From: Alphaproteobacteria bacterium UBA1908 | GTDB lineage: Bacteria > Pseudomonadota > Alphaproteobacteria > Caedimonadales > UBA1908 | Assembly (NCBI GenBank): GCA_002337525.1 | Contig: DDGG01000006.1 | Location: 12,128-42,017, forward strand | Direction: 5' to 3' | DNA length: 29,890 nucleotides | Part shown: positions 8,951 to 17,016 of the stretch, piece by piece | Layout of the letters: every line of letters begins with the position of its first letter | How positions within the stretch are numbered: position 1 is the first letter of the stretch | Program-made: the position numbers and the translations under genes | The notes under the pieces: model-generated | Seen by the model: only the letters and a program-made list of their open reading frames with translations | Told to the model about the DNA's origin: nothing | The model's database searches: none

Positions 8951-11119
8951 CTATAATTTTTGGGTCACCTCTCCAAGATTTTTAAAAACGATCGTAAAAA
9001 GAAGTGTAACACCTGGCCTTATATCGCGATCACGATAAAAAGTCTTTTCAAGTGACGTTGAAAAAGTAAAACATTCATCCTTATAAACAGCCCCAATGCC
9101 ATGGGAAAGTGCAAAACTGCCATTCCCAAGCTGTCGTGTTGTTGTCGCTTTCAAAGCCCAGTTATCAGTGATTTGTGAGTCAAGTGTTAATTGTATTTGT
9201 TCTCCTCTTCTATCAAGTGGATCTGAAGTCGCTCCTGGTAATAAAATATAATCTGTACTGAATTTGAAAATGGGTTGACCAATAGAAGCCGTAATTTCGT
9301 TGCGTCGTGGCTTAAAGGAAGCTCGATTAAAAAGAGTGCGCATTTTAATTTCAACCCACTCTTGATATGATAAGGAAAGACGCCCGACATAGTCAGACCA
9401 CTTGTTCTCAAGGCCTGTCCCCATAAGGGATTCCCGAGGCTCATGAAAGGCAAAACTTTGACCTAAAAAGAGATCGGCTTCTCCTCCAAAGCTTTCAAAG
9501 AAAATGCTACTTCCCAAACCATAATTCACACGTGACCCGGAATCAAGGCGATCAAGCCCGGCAAATCGACTTTCATCCATGAGATTCAGGTGATTAAACT
9601 CGAAGAAAAGGTTATCTTCGTTGGGGTGCTTACGTGAATATCCGCTGTGGGGAGCTATAACAACACCCAAACGTGGCTCAACCAAAAATCGGGTACCTGA
9701 TGATAATCGTACAAAAGGATATCGCCAATCTGCATAAGCTTGTGGAAAAACAAGGCCTTCTCCTCCTTGAAGAGAACTGGCATCCCCTTCTGGTGTAAAG
9801 TCATTTACAAAAAAAGCATCTCCTCGTAAACGTGCACCAAATGTATAAACATCTCCAAAGCGACCTTGATAAGGTAAAGAAACACCTCCTGTTACAGAGG
9901 CACGCTGCATGGAAGCCCCCTCCGAACGATAAAGAGATAGTAAATTACCATCTAAAGTCCACGACTCTCCCCATTGACCAGGACGACTTAAAAAACTGTA
10001 ATCAATCATCGGTAGTAAAACAGGTGTAACGGCACTTCGATCTCCTTCACGAAGCCCCTGGAAAGAGTATCCCTGAATCGATGCATGGCTTCTTTCACTA
10101 AACCACTCCAGCCCCCCTCTTGAAACAAGGCTACTTCTGTGGTTAAGACCAAAATAACCTAAACGCCTCAAATATGTTTGATCGCTGGCTCTTTCAACAT
10201 CAAACCCAGCTCGCCAAGAAGGCGTCAGGTGAAAATCTCCGTGACCCACAAAGTGTCCCCGGAACTTAGAGCTATGATTAACCGAAATATCTTTTCGACC
10301 TGTTAAACCACTCCCTGAAAGATTTAAAGTTCCCCATCTCGTTCTTTGATCATAATCAAGAGCGAGACCCGGATGACTATCTGCGTAAAGAGGCGTTACA
10401 GTCAAACCTTTATCTTCTGATATAACCCAGTAGTAAGGAACAGCCAGGAACCCTCCTGTTGAACCATCTCCTCCAAAAGTCGGCGCTAAAAAACCACTGC
10501 GGCGTTTTACATTGGGCGACGGGTGGCTTAAATAAGGAGAATACAAGACAGGAACTCCCCACATTTCAAGAAAAGCATCTGTATAAATAACATCCTGAGC
10601 TGTCTCATCAATAACGACGCGCCTCGCTTTTACTTGCCATAAGGGGTCTTTTTCAGGAGTTGCTCGACAAACCTTACAGGGAGAATAAACCGCGCGATCA
10701 AAAATGGACGTTCCACCCTCTTGACGACGTGCTGTTGCTGCCGCGAGCTTAGCTTCATCGCGTAAAATCATTCTAATCTCACGAATTGTCCCTTCCTTTA
10801 AGCTGTCTGACAACTCCAGAAATTCGGCGAAGACAATGTCTCCCTCTTTGCTACGCAACATCACATTTCCTGAAGCGGTCACACGATTTAGAGATTTATC
10901 ATAAGTCACCTGGTCCGCCACTAGAACATCTCCTGAATGTTCAACCTCGACGTTGCCGCGAGCAATCAAAAGATCAAAGTTTCTTTCATGAGTAACAGAA
11001 TCAGCCATTAACAGGGTTTTTTCCTCTTTCGAGGGTTTAGAAACCCCAAAAGAAACCTGAAAAAAACAGGCCATAAAAAGAAGAGCAAAAAATGAAGAGA
11101 CTTTATAAGGAGAAATCAT
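8951..11119 (-). CDS. lptD: LptD, LPS-assembly outer-membrane protein
   Basis: About 722 residues from the chosen ATG. LptD is the outer-membrane barrel that, with LptE, inserts lipopolysaccharide into the outer leaflet. A signal peptide (SSFFALLFMACFFQVSFG) is followed by the OstA/LptA-like jellyroll (LLMADSVTHERNFDLLIARG, VTYDKSLNRVTASGNVML) and a long beta-barrel rich in aromatic and glycine residues, ending in a terminal Leu. The paired-Cys segment YSPCKVC typical of alphaproteobacterial LptD is present. An in-frame GTG at 11137 would add MWAPNF; neither start has a good ribosome site, and ATG 11119 gives the better signal peptide. It is downstream of lptG on the same strand with a 102-base gap holding an inverted repeat. 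Confidence 0.93.
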   Translation of the reverse strand: MISPYKVSSFFALLFMACFFQVSFGVSKPSKEEKTLLMADSVTHERNFDLLIARGNVEVEHSGDVLVADQVTYDKSLNRVTASGNVMLRSKEGDIVFAEFLELSDSLKEGTIREIRMILRDEAKLAAATARRQEGGTSIFDRAVYSPCKVCRATPEKDPLWQVKARRVVIDETAQDVIYTDAFLEMWGVPVLYSPYLSHPSPNVKRRSGFLAPTFGGDGSTGGFLAVPYYWVISEDKGLTVTPLYADSHPGLALDYDQRTRWGTLNLSGSGLTGRKDISVNHSSKFRGHFVGHGDFHLTPSWRAGFDVERASDQTYLRRLGYFGLNHRSSLVSRGGLEWFSERSHASIQGYSFQGLREGDRSAVTPVLLPMIDYSFLSRPGQWGESWTLDGNLLSLYRSEGASMQRASVTGGVSLPYQGRFGDVYTFGARLRGDAFFVNDFTPEGDASSLQGGEGLVFPQAYADWRYPFVRLSSGTRFLVEPRLGVVIAPHSGYSRKHPNEDNLFFEFNHLNLMDESRFAGLDRLDSGSRVNYGLGSSIFFESFGGEADLFLGQSFAFHEPRESLMGTGLENKWSDYVGRLSLSYQEWVEIKMRTLFNRASFKPRRNEITASIGQPIFKFSTDYILLPGATSDPLDRRGEQIQLTLDSQITDNWALKATTTRQLGNGSFALSHGIGAVYKDECFTFSTSLEKTFYRDRDIRPGVTLLFTIVFKNLGEVTQKL

Positions 11120-11147
11120 AAAATTTGGGGCCCACACGCCGTAAGTT

Positions 11148-11178
11148 GTTTCAAAGGGATTTTGAGAGATTTTGAAAC
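11148..11178 (-). repeat. 8-bp inverted repeat between lptG and lptD
   Basis: GTTTCAAA (11148-11155) and TTTGAAAC (11171-11178) are perfect inverted arms around a 15-base loop, just upstream of lptD on its coding strand. It could be an RNA stem affecting lptD expression or an operator. No T-run follows it, so a simple terminator is unlikely. Confidence 0.4.
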
Positions 11179-11221
11179 TAAAATAAAGGATTATTTCATC
11201 TAAAGTTGATAATAATCTCTC

Positions 11222-12316
11222 TTATCCATCTTCAAAATACAATAAAATAGTTCCCCCTAAAAGACCACTTGCAAACACAGGCGCCCATGCCGCAACAAAG
11301 GGGGGAAGCTTGTTCGAAACCCCCAAAGAATAACTAACATCATTGGCAAAATACAGAATAAATGCGCTTAGCAACCCAGTCCCAAGCCATACCATCGTAC
11401 CACCCTGGCGCACTGACCGCATTGAACATGCCGCCGCTAGCAAAACCATTACGACAATCCAGGCAATCCTCGCCAACAAAGAGTGCCAATGAAGACGGTA
11501 TTTTACAGAAGAAACACCGGATTTGTCTAATAGGCTTACGTAAGAAGGAAGTCCCCAAAAAGAAAGACTTTGAGGATCAGCTCCTGCATCCTGGAGAGAC
11601 TCAAAGTTATAGGTACTCATGATTTGATAGTCTTTTAAAAAGTGTGGTAATTGATCAGGAGCTGAAATCCAGACATTTTCCAGGATAAGCTTTTTCCCCT
11701 CAAAATGACCTGAGGCCGCATCCAGGCGACGCACAAACCTGTCTGAAGAATCACTTTGAAAGAGCCGAGCAGACCCAAACGACTTTTGATCCGGATCCAA
11801 ATGAGAGAAATGGTAGATAGTATGAAGCCCCTCTTTTTGCTCTCTCATCCACAGCCCCGATTCAGAAATGGCAAGACTTCCCTGATTTCCCTGAAAATAA
11901 CGGCTATCAAGGTGCTCGTACGTTAGCATCATCTTGGAGGCAACAGGGTTTATAATAAAAAGCTCTATCACGCCCAAAAGACAAGCTGTTCCGGCAAGAG
12001 GGGTTAAAAGCCCCCAAATGGAAACACCCGCCGATTTTACGATTTCAAGCTCGTGAGATCGGTTCAAACGCCAAAAAATAAACATGGAACTAAAAAGAGT
12101 CACAAACGGTAACAGCTTTTCTACAAGAGATGGCAACTTTAAAAGGGATAAATTAACAAGCAAGACGATATCAAGGCCAGTCCGGGATGATGCCCTGCGT
12201 AAGAGTTCTGTCACATCAAAAATAAAAATAAGAAGAACAACAGCTGATAAAAAGATGCAGAACCACTTTAAAAAGAGAGTTGAAAAATACCTGGAAAAAA
12301 CGAAAGAAAGTCTCAT
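11222..12316 (-). CDS. lptG: LptG, LPS export ABC transporter permease
   Basis: A 364-residue YjgP/YjgQ-family permease. LptF and LptG form the membrane part of the LptB2FG transporter that extracts LPS from the inner membrane and pushes it onto the LptC-LptA bridge. Three hydrophobic helices lie in the N-terminal third (FCIFLSAVVLLIFIFDVTEL, LLPFVTLFSSMFIFW), then a periplasmic beta-jellyroll (about 135-265) and three C-terminal helices ending LPPFVAAWAPVFASGLLGG, the pattern of LptG. Its start overlaps the lptF stop by 4 bases (ATGA type), so translation is coupled. LptG rather than LptF was chosen from order (second) and the C-terminal motif. Confidence 0.92.
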   Translation of the reverse strand: MRLSFVFSRYFSTLFLKWFCIFLSAVVLLIFIFDVTELLRRASSRTGLDIVLLVNLSLLKLPSLVEKLLPFVTLFSSMFIFWRLNRSHELEIVKSAGVSIWGLLTPLAGTACLLGVIELFIINPVASKMMLTYEHLDSRYFQGNQGSLAISESGLWMREQKEGLHTIYHFSHLDPDQKSFGSARLFQSDSSDRFVRRLDAASGHFEGKKLILENVWISAPDQLPHFLKDYQIMSTYNFESLQDAGADPQSLSFWGLPSYVSLLDKSGVSSVKYRLHWHSLLARIAWIVVMVLLAAACSMRSVRQGGTMVWLGTGLLSAFILYFANDVSYSLGVSNKLPPFVAAWAPVFASGLLGGTILLYFEDG

Positions 12317-13410
12317 ACTTTCCCTCCTTTAAAAGTAAGCCTTTCGCCTCCCAAATACAGAAATCCCATCAAGCCACTCCCAATCACAAGCCCATAAGAA
12401 GATACAATAAAAATAAAGGAATGATTACTCATATTAAGAAGACCAAATGTCCCAAGCTCAACGCTTGTGCAACATAAAACTGAAACGATAATGCGTTTTG
12501 ATCGGCCTCTTCTATCATAATCCCCCCCCATAAAAAAACCGAGAACGATTAAAACAAAACTAAGACCTGTTAAAGGCATTAAAAGTCTCTGATGCAACTC
12601 TACGCGAAGTTTATGACCGAATGTCGAGTTGTCATTCACATTGGTAACTCTCCAAAGTTCCGGAAAAAAATACTCATAGGGTTTACGCTGTCTTTTAATC
12701 TGTGAGAGGGCAGAAGGAGAAATCTCCAGAGCATAGCGGTCAAAGGATAAAATAGAAGGTTCCCCCGATTTTGGATCAACTTCCTGGCGACTTCCATTAA
12801 AAAGTGTCAAATCAATACCGGCGCTTCCCTCTTTCAACACACCCTTTTCTGCCACAAGAGTCAACGAGCGTTTTTCTCTTTGATCATGAATCAAAAGCCC
12901 GTACAAGGCCCCACTGGGGCGGCGGTCTCTCACATAAATAGTAAGCCCCTTAAGGGTTGTAAAGTCTCCCGGTGTCACAACCATGGCACTTATCTTGTTG
13001 CGAAGCGCATATTCTGTCTCCTTAAACTCCTTAAAGGCTGCCGGCATGAAATAAAAGTTGATGGCATAAAGACTCAAAGTGACAAGAAGCGCAACGATCA
13101 AAGGCCCTCGCGCAAGACGCAAACGACTGAGCCCCAATGTCCTAAACACAATAAGCTCTCTATCTGAATAAAAACGTGAAAAAGTAAAAAGAGTCCCGAT
13201 AACAAGAGCAACAGGTAAAATAATACCAACGAGATCCGGTATAAGAAAAACCATCATCTTTAAAAAAGTTGCCAAAGTAACACCATGATTAATCAAAGCA
13301 TCAACAAGGCGTAAAGACTGGGTCATCCAAACAGCAAGGGTCAACACAACTGTAACAAGTGTTGTCGAGAGAAGAAGGTACTTCAAAATATACCGCGTAA
13401 TAAGATTCAT
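12313..13410 (-). CDS. lptF: LptF, LPS export ABC transporter permease
   Basis: A 365-residue YjgP/YjgQ-family permease, partner of LptG. The N-terminus MNLITRYILKYLLL is typical of LptF, followed by membrane helices and the motif FSRFYSDRELIVFRTLGLS near the cytoplasmic coupling helix that contacts LptB. The periplasmic jellyroll spans about 130-265 (VVTPGDFTTLKGLTIYV), with C-terminal helices after it. It is the first gene of lptF-lptG-lptD, transcribed away from surA across a 142-base divergent region with nested inverted repeats. Confidence 0.92.
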   Translation of the reverse strand: MNLITRYILKYLLLSTTLVTVVLTLAVWMTQSLRLVDALINHGVTLATFLKMMVFLIPDLVGIILPVALVIGTLFTFSRFYSDRELIVFRTLGLSRLRLARGPLIVALLVTLSLYAINFYFMPAAFKEFKETEYALRNKISAMVVTPGDFTTLKGLTIYVRDRRPSGALYGLLIHDQREKRSLTLVAEKGVLKEGSAGIDLTLFNGSRQEVDPKSGEPSILSFDRYALEISPSALSQIKRQRKPYEYFFPELWRVTNVNDNSTFGHKLRVELHQRLLMPLTGLSFVLIVLGFFMGGDYDRRGRSKRIIVSVLCCTSVELGTFGLLNMSNHSFIFIVSSYGLVIGSGLMGFLYLGGERLTFKGGKV

Positions 13411-13443
13411 TATTAAATCAGGTCCCCTTCAGCAAAAAAGACT

Positions 13444-13475
13444 TGCATTAAAAATGCAATAGCATGTATTGCATT
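13444..13475. repeat. nested inverted repeats in the lptF/surA divergent promoter region
   Basis: Three alternating copies of TGCATT/AATGCA occur in 32 bases. TGCATT (13444-13449) pairs with AATGCA (13453-13458), while AATGCAATA (13453-13461) pairs perfectly with TATTGCATT (13467-13475). The two stems share the middle arm, so they are mutually exclusive. Position between two divergent cell-envelope operons favours an operator or leader element; the function is unknown. Confidence 0.5.
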
Positions 13476-13552
13476 GTAATAGTATTTTTCTTTTATCGTG
13501 AGTATCTTTTTGGTGCTTTTGTGGAATTTTTCCTTTTTTACGTGGTAGGTCT

Positions 13553-14818
13553 ATGTCAAAAGTTTTTGGTTTTCTATTAAGTTTTTTTATTTTATCACAG
13601 CCAGCCCTTGCGGTTCCTGTGTCAAGCCGTACAGCTGCCGCCGCTGCAATTGTCAATGACAAGGTTATCACACTGACAGATGTTCGTAACCGTGTCCGAA
13701 TGGCTATTTTATCTTCTGGTATGCCAGAAACAAATAAACTTATTAAAGAACTGACGCCTCAAATTCTGACTACCATGATTGAAGAAACTCTTCAGCGACA
13801 AATGGCAGAAAAAGTTGGGATTAAAATTGAAGACGGTGATGTTGACTATGCAATCAGGGAAATCGAGCAACAAAATCAGATGAAGCCGGGTCAATTAATC
13901 TCTCTTCTGGAAAAAAAGGGAATCCCGGGAGAAACAATGCGAAGCCAGGTACGCTCCAGCACCTTGTGGCGTGAGTATATCCGCGCCCGTTACGGTGATT
14001 ATGTTCAAATTACAAAGGAACAAATAGACCGAAAGCTGGAAGAAATAAAAGCAAGCAAAGATGAGCCACAAATTCTTTTAGGTGAAATCATGATTCCCGT
14101 TAATGACTCCAGGGACGAAGAAAAAGCCTTCAAAACAATAAAAAGCCTTGCAGACAAAGCCTCAAAGGGTGCCCGTTTTTCTGCTCTGGCTCAACAGTTT
14201 TCAAGCGCTGCCAGTGCTGCAAGAGGAGGGGACATAGGGTGGGTTTCAGAAACTCGACTCTCTAAAGAACTTGCCGATGCAGCCCAAACAACTCAAACAG
14301 GCAGTTTGTCAAAGCCTGTTCGAACGCAGGAAGGTTATGTACTGTTGATGGTAAGAGACAGACGCGCTGCGGGGGAAAGCCTTGACAAAGATACCTTTTA
14401 TTCCTTTAGACAGCTTGTTTTCCCACTACCTTCCCAACCCAGTCAGGAAGACCTTTATCATACCTATAATCAGGTTCAATCGATTGCAAATAGCGCCAAA
14501 AGCTGTTCTATGCTGGACTCCCTTGTGGCCAAAAGAAAAGGGATTCAATCCCAAAAAATTCAAAAAGCTTCCTCAAGATCCATGCCGTTTGATCTCAAAA
14601 AATTGCTTGATAGCCTTAAAGTTGGTCACGCCAGTAAACCTGTTTTAACTCCGAATGGGGCCATGCTTTTTATGTTGTGCAAAAAAGAAGAGTATAATCC
14701 GGAATCTCCAACCCGTGAAACCGTCAAAAATCTTTTAAAGGGTCAGGAGCTCACAAAAATTGCTGAACGTGAACTGCGCAACCTGAAAGCAACGGCCTTT
14801 GTTGATATCCGTTTGTAG
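13553..14818 (+). CDS. surA: SurA-type periplasmic chaperone / peptidyl-prolyl isomerase
   Basis: A 421-residue exported protein: signal peptide (SKVFGFLLSFFILSQPALA, cleavage near 20), SurA N-terminal chaperone region (about 28-160: AAIVNDKVITLTDVRNRV), one clear parvulin PPIase domain (about 173-270, with GGDIGWV at 225-231 and the LSKPVRTQEGYVLLMVRDRR ending), and a more degenerate C-terminal segment (about 285-420). SurA escorts outer-membrane proteins, including LptD, to the BAM machine, which fits the divergent lptF-lptG-lptD operon. The ATG is preceded by TAGGT. It is followed after 12 bases by rsmA; the pdxA gene often found between them in alphaproteobacteria is absent. Confidence 0.9.
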   Translation: MSKVFGFLLSFFILSQPALAVPVSSRTAAAAAIVNDKVITLTDVRNRVRMAILSSGMPETNKLIKELTPQILTTMIEETLQRQMAEKVGIKIEDGDVDYAIREIEQQNQMKPGQLISLLEKKGIPGETMRSQVRSSTLWREYIRARYGDYVQITKEQIDRKLEEIKASKDEPQILLGEIMIPVNDSRDEEKAFKTIKSLADKASKGARFSALAQQFSSAASAARGGDIGWVSETRLSKELADAAQTTQTGSLSKPVRTQEGYVLLMVRDRRAAGESLDKDTFYSFRQLVFPLPSQPSQEDLYHTYNQVQSIANSAKSCSMLDSLVAKRKGIQSQKIQKASSRSMPFDLKKLLDSLKVGHASKPVLTPNGAMLFMLCKKEEYNPESPTRETVKNLLKGQELTKIAERELRNLKATAFVDIRL

Positions 14819-14830
14819 GGGAGAAAGCTA

Positions 14831-15673
14831 GTGGAAGAGATTCTAACTCTTCCTTCCTTGCGTCAACTTATAGATGAGGCCAACCTGAAAACAAAAAAAA
14901 AGTTTGGTCAAAACTTTTTACTTGATGCCAATATTACAGATAAAATTGCTCGCGTTGCTGGCCCCCTTAACGACAGAACCGTTATTGAAGTTGGTCCCGG
15001 GCCAGGGGGGCTAACGCGGTCCCTGTTATTGGCAGGTGCTGATCGTATCATTGCCATAGAAAAAGACCCTGACTGCGTCTCTCTTTTGTATTCGCTTGTT
15101 CAGGCAGCAAAAGGCAAATTGACCCTTCGCCATCAAGATGCCCTAACTCTAGACTATCAAGCTCTTCTGGCTCCCCAAACTAAAATTATTGCCAACCTTC
15201 CCTACAATGTTGGGACCCCCCTTTTGCTTAAGTGGCTTCCTCTTGCTTCTTCAATTGAAAGCATGACCCTCATGTTTCAAAAAGAGGTTGCATTACGCCT
15301 GTGCGCACAACCAAACTCTAAAAACTATGGCCGCCTTTCCGTTATAACCCAGTTTTATACAAGCTCTCGAATCCTTTTTGATGTTCCTGCTCAAGCCTTT
15401 ACCCCTTCCCCAAAAGTAACATCGAGTATTGTTCAGTTGAATCCTCACAAACACCTGCCTTTTACCGCGTGCCCAAAGGCTCTTGAGCATCTTTTGAAAG
15501 TAACTTTCGGGCAACGAAGAAAAATGTTGCGAAGCTCTCTAAAAAACTTTGTTGATAATGCTGAACGCCTTCTGGAAAATGCGAACATCCCCCCTGTCGC
15601 GCGCCCGGAAGAGCTCTCGCTTGAGGATTTCTGCCGCTTGGCAACCCTTTACAAAGAGCATCACCACCCCTGA
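14831..15673 (+). CDS. rsmA: RsmA/KsgA, 16S rRNA dimethyladenosine methyltransferase
   Basis: A 280-residue SAM-dependent methyltransferase that dimethylates two adjacent adenosines in helix 45 of 16S rRNA during late 30S maturation. Signatures: FGQNFLLDANI (25-35), SAM motif VIEVGPGPGGLT (51-62), acidic motif IAIEKD, and the catalytic NLPY (122-125). The C-terminal small domain includes FGQRRKMLRSSLK. The start is GTG at 14831 with GGGGAGAAA upstream. It is cotranscribed with surA, and its downstream end borders the candidate origin. Confidence 0.96.
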   Translation: MEEILTLPSLRQLIDEANLKTKKKFGQNFLLDANITDKIARVAGPLNDRTVIEVGPGPGGLTRSLLLAGADRIIAIEKDPDCVSLLYSLVQAAKGKLTLRHQDALTLDYQALLAPQTKIIANLPYNVGTPLLLKWLPLASSIESMTLMFQKEVALRLCAQPNSKNYGRLSVITQFYTSSRILFDVPAQAFTPSPKVTSSIVQLNPHKHLPFTACPKALEHLLKVTFGQRRKMLRSSLKNFVDNAERLLENANIPPVARPEELSLEDFCRLATLYKEHHHP

Positions 15674-15736
15674 AACACCGTACACGACCTACCTTTAAAG
15701 CCCTCTTCCCGTAAGTAAATTTTTTTGTTGGTAATG

Positions 15737-15745
15737 TGTGTATAA
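15737..15745 (-). promoter_or_regulatory. DnaA box, 8/9 match
   Basis: TGTGTATAA matches the reverse DnaA consensus TGTGGATAA at eight of nine positions. It is the leftmost candidate box in the rsmA-hemE gap. Confidence 0.45.
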
Positions 15746-15793
15746 CTTTGGGACAAAAAAGGATATAAAACACTTTTAGAGTTCTCCAAAAAC

Positions 15794-15802
15794 TTATCCA
15801 CA
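15794..15802 (+). promoter_or_regulatory. DnaA box, perfect match
   Basis: TTATCCACA is an exact match to the high-affinity DnaA box and sits centrally in the candidate oriC. Confidence 0.75.
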
Positions 15803-15834
15803 CTCTATACCATGTGAAATACCTGTTAATTTTT

Positions 15835-15843
15835 TGTGGATAT
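15835..15843 (-). promoter_or_regulatory. DnaA box, 8/9 match
   Basis: TGTGGATAT matches the reverse DnaA consensus at eight of nine positions and faces the perfect box about 40 bases away. A weaker 7/9 site, TCTTCCACA, lies at 15932-15940. Confidence 0.55.
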
Positions 15844-15870
15844 CTTTTTACCTCTCTAAAAAAAGTTTTG

Positions 15871-15883
15871 TATCAATATGTTA
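15871..15883 (+). promoter_or_regulatory. IHF-type binding site in candidate oriC
   Basis: TATCAATATGTTA matches the IHF consensus WATCAA-N4-TTR at every fixed position. It lies between the DnaA boxes and the AT-rich run, the usual place for DNA bending at an origin. The consensus is short, so a chance match in AT-rich DNA is possible. Confidence 0.45.
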
Positions 15884-15990
15884 TAAATTCATTTCATCCT
15901 CTTTTTTTCAAAAAAACTCTTTTGGAAAAAGTCTTCCACAAGACAACATTCTCATATAAAAATATAATTATATATATAAGGAACTGTATT

Positions 15991-17013
15991 GTGAAACTTC
16001 TTAAAGTCCTTAATGGAACCCCAGATAGTGTACCTCCTGCATGGATCATGAGGCAGGCAGGGCGCTACCTTCCGGAATATAGAGCATTACGTCAAAAAGC
16101 CCCTTCCTTTATGGAGTTTTGTTTTAAGCCCGAGCTTACAATAGAAGCAACTCTTCAACCTCTTAGACGCTTTGACCTTGATGCGGCTATTATTTTTTCC
16201 GATATTCTCGTTATTCCACAAGCATTAGGGCAAGAAGTCAATTTTGTTTCAGGTGAAGGACCTCTTCTGGATCCAGTTGATTCCGGGGAAAAGCTAAAGA
16301 AGCTTGCTTCAAAATGTGACCTTGAGGTGTTAGAACCTGTTTTTGAAGCGATAAAAGGTGTTAAAGCTTCCCTTTCTGATGTTACTCCCCTTTTGGGATT
16401 TGCGGGGGGGCCATGGACTGTTTTGACCTATATGATTGAAGGAAGAGGTTCAAAAGGAAAGGGGCATTTGAAAACATTACACTTTTCATTGCAGGCTCCA
16501 ACCCTTTTTAAGGTTTTGCTTGATAGGGTTGTTGAGGCAACGATCGAGTATCTTTCTTGCCAAATAGAGGCAGGAGCAGATGCGCTTAAGATTTTTGAGT
16601 CCTGGGCCAGCAGTGTTCCTGCTTCTCGCCGTGAGGATCTTCTTTATGAGCCTCTTTCTCGCATTACAGGAGGTTTAAAAAGGAAGTACCCGAATACTCC
16701 CCTTATTCTTTTCCCCAAGGGCTTGCCGAGCCAGGCTCTTGAGGAGCTAAGAAAGCGAATTAAAATAGATGCCATTGCTTATGATGCCAGCCTTTCCCCG
16801 AGTGTTATTCTGGATCAGTCTCGTGAAGTTGTTCAAGCTGGCCCTGATACAAGTTTTCTTCTTTCTGGGGGGAGACCATTACGTGATGAGGTTCGCCGGT
16901 ATAAAAAGACCTTTGAGGAAACACCCTATATTTTTAATTTGGCGCATGGAATTGTTCCGGAAGCTCCTATTGAGCATGTTCATGAAATGCTTTCTTATCT
17001 AAGGGAATCTTGA
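15991..17013 (+). CDS. hemE: HemE, uroporphyrinogen decarboxylase
   Basis: A 340-residue enzyme that removes four carboxyls from uroporphyrinogen III to give coproporphyrinogen III in cytosolic haem synthesis. The first signature AWIMRQAGRYLPEYR (17-31) and the catalytic Asp71 in FSDILVIPQALG are clear; GGPWTVLTYMIEG and an ending LAHGIVPEAPIEHVHEM follow. The start is GTG at 15991 with AAGGA 8 bases upstream. The frame is open for 177 bases further upstream, but that stretch codes a low-complexity, non-homologous sequence and belongs to the candidate origin. hemH starts 4 bases after the stop. Confidence 0.96.
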   Translation: MKLLKVLNGTPDSVPPAWIMRQAGRYLPEYRALRQKAPSFMEFCFKPELTIEATLQPLRRFDLDAAIIFSDILVIPQALGQEVNFVSGEGPLLDPVDSGEKLKKLASKCDLEVLEPVFEAIKGVKASLSDVTPLLGFAGGPWTVLTYMIEGRGSKGKGHLKTLHFSLQAPTLFKVLLDRVVEATIEYLSCQIEAGADALKIFESWASSVPASRREDLLYEPLSRITGGLKRKYPNTPLILFPKGLPSQALEELRKRIKIDAIAYDASLSPSVILDQSREVVQAGPDTSFLLSGGRPLRDEVRRYKKTFEETPYIFNLAHGIVPEAPIEHVHEMLSYLRES

Positions 17014-17016
17014 TAA

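Larger units (their letters stand above)
15674..15990. other. candidate chromosomal replication origin (oriC)
   Basis: A 317-base gene-free, AT-rich stretch between rsmA and hemE. It contains one perfect DnaA box, two 8/9 matches, an IHF-type site, and an AT-rich run at 15940-15980 suitable for unwinding. In Caulobacter and Rickettsia the origin is known to lie beside hemE. Plus-strand composition flips here: 15301-15420 has 15 G and 38 C, while 16381-16440 plus 16561-16620 have 36 G and 23 C, although rsmA and hemE are both on the plus strand. parS and parAB follow 4-6 kb away. The hemE promoter must also lie in this region. The call is a strong inference, not a demonstration. Confidence 0.72.

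Noticed and set aside
15932..15940. TCTTCCACA as a further DnaA box
   Set aside because: Only 7/9 matches; common by chance in such sequence, so it is mentioned but not listed as a site.
15814..15990. In-frame upstream extension of hemE adding 59 residues
   Set aside because: The extension is low-complexity, unlike any HemE N-terminus, and overlaps the candidate origin; GTG 15991 has a good ribosome site and gives normal length.
16245..16260. parS-like sequence in hemE (TGTTTCAGGTGAAGGA)
   Set aside because: Three of sixteen positions differ, including the central CpG; not a convincing ParB site.
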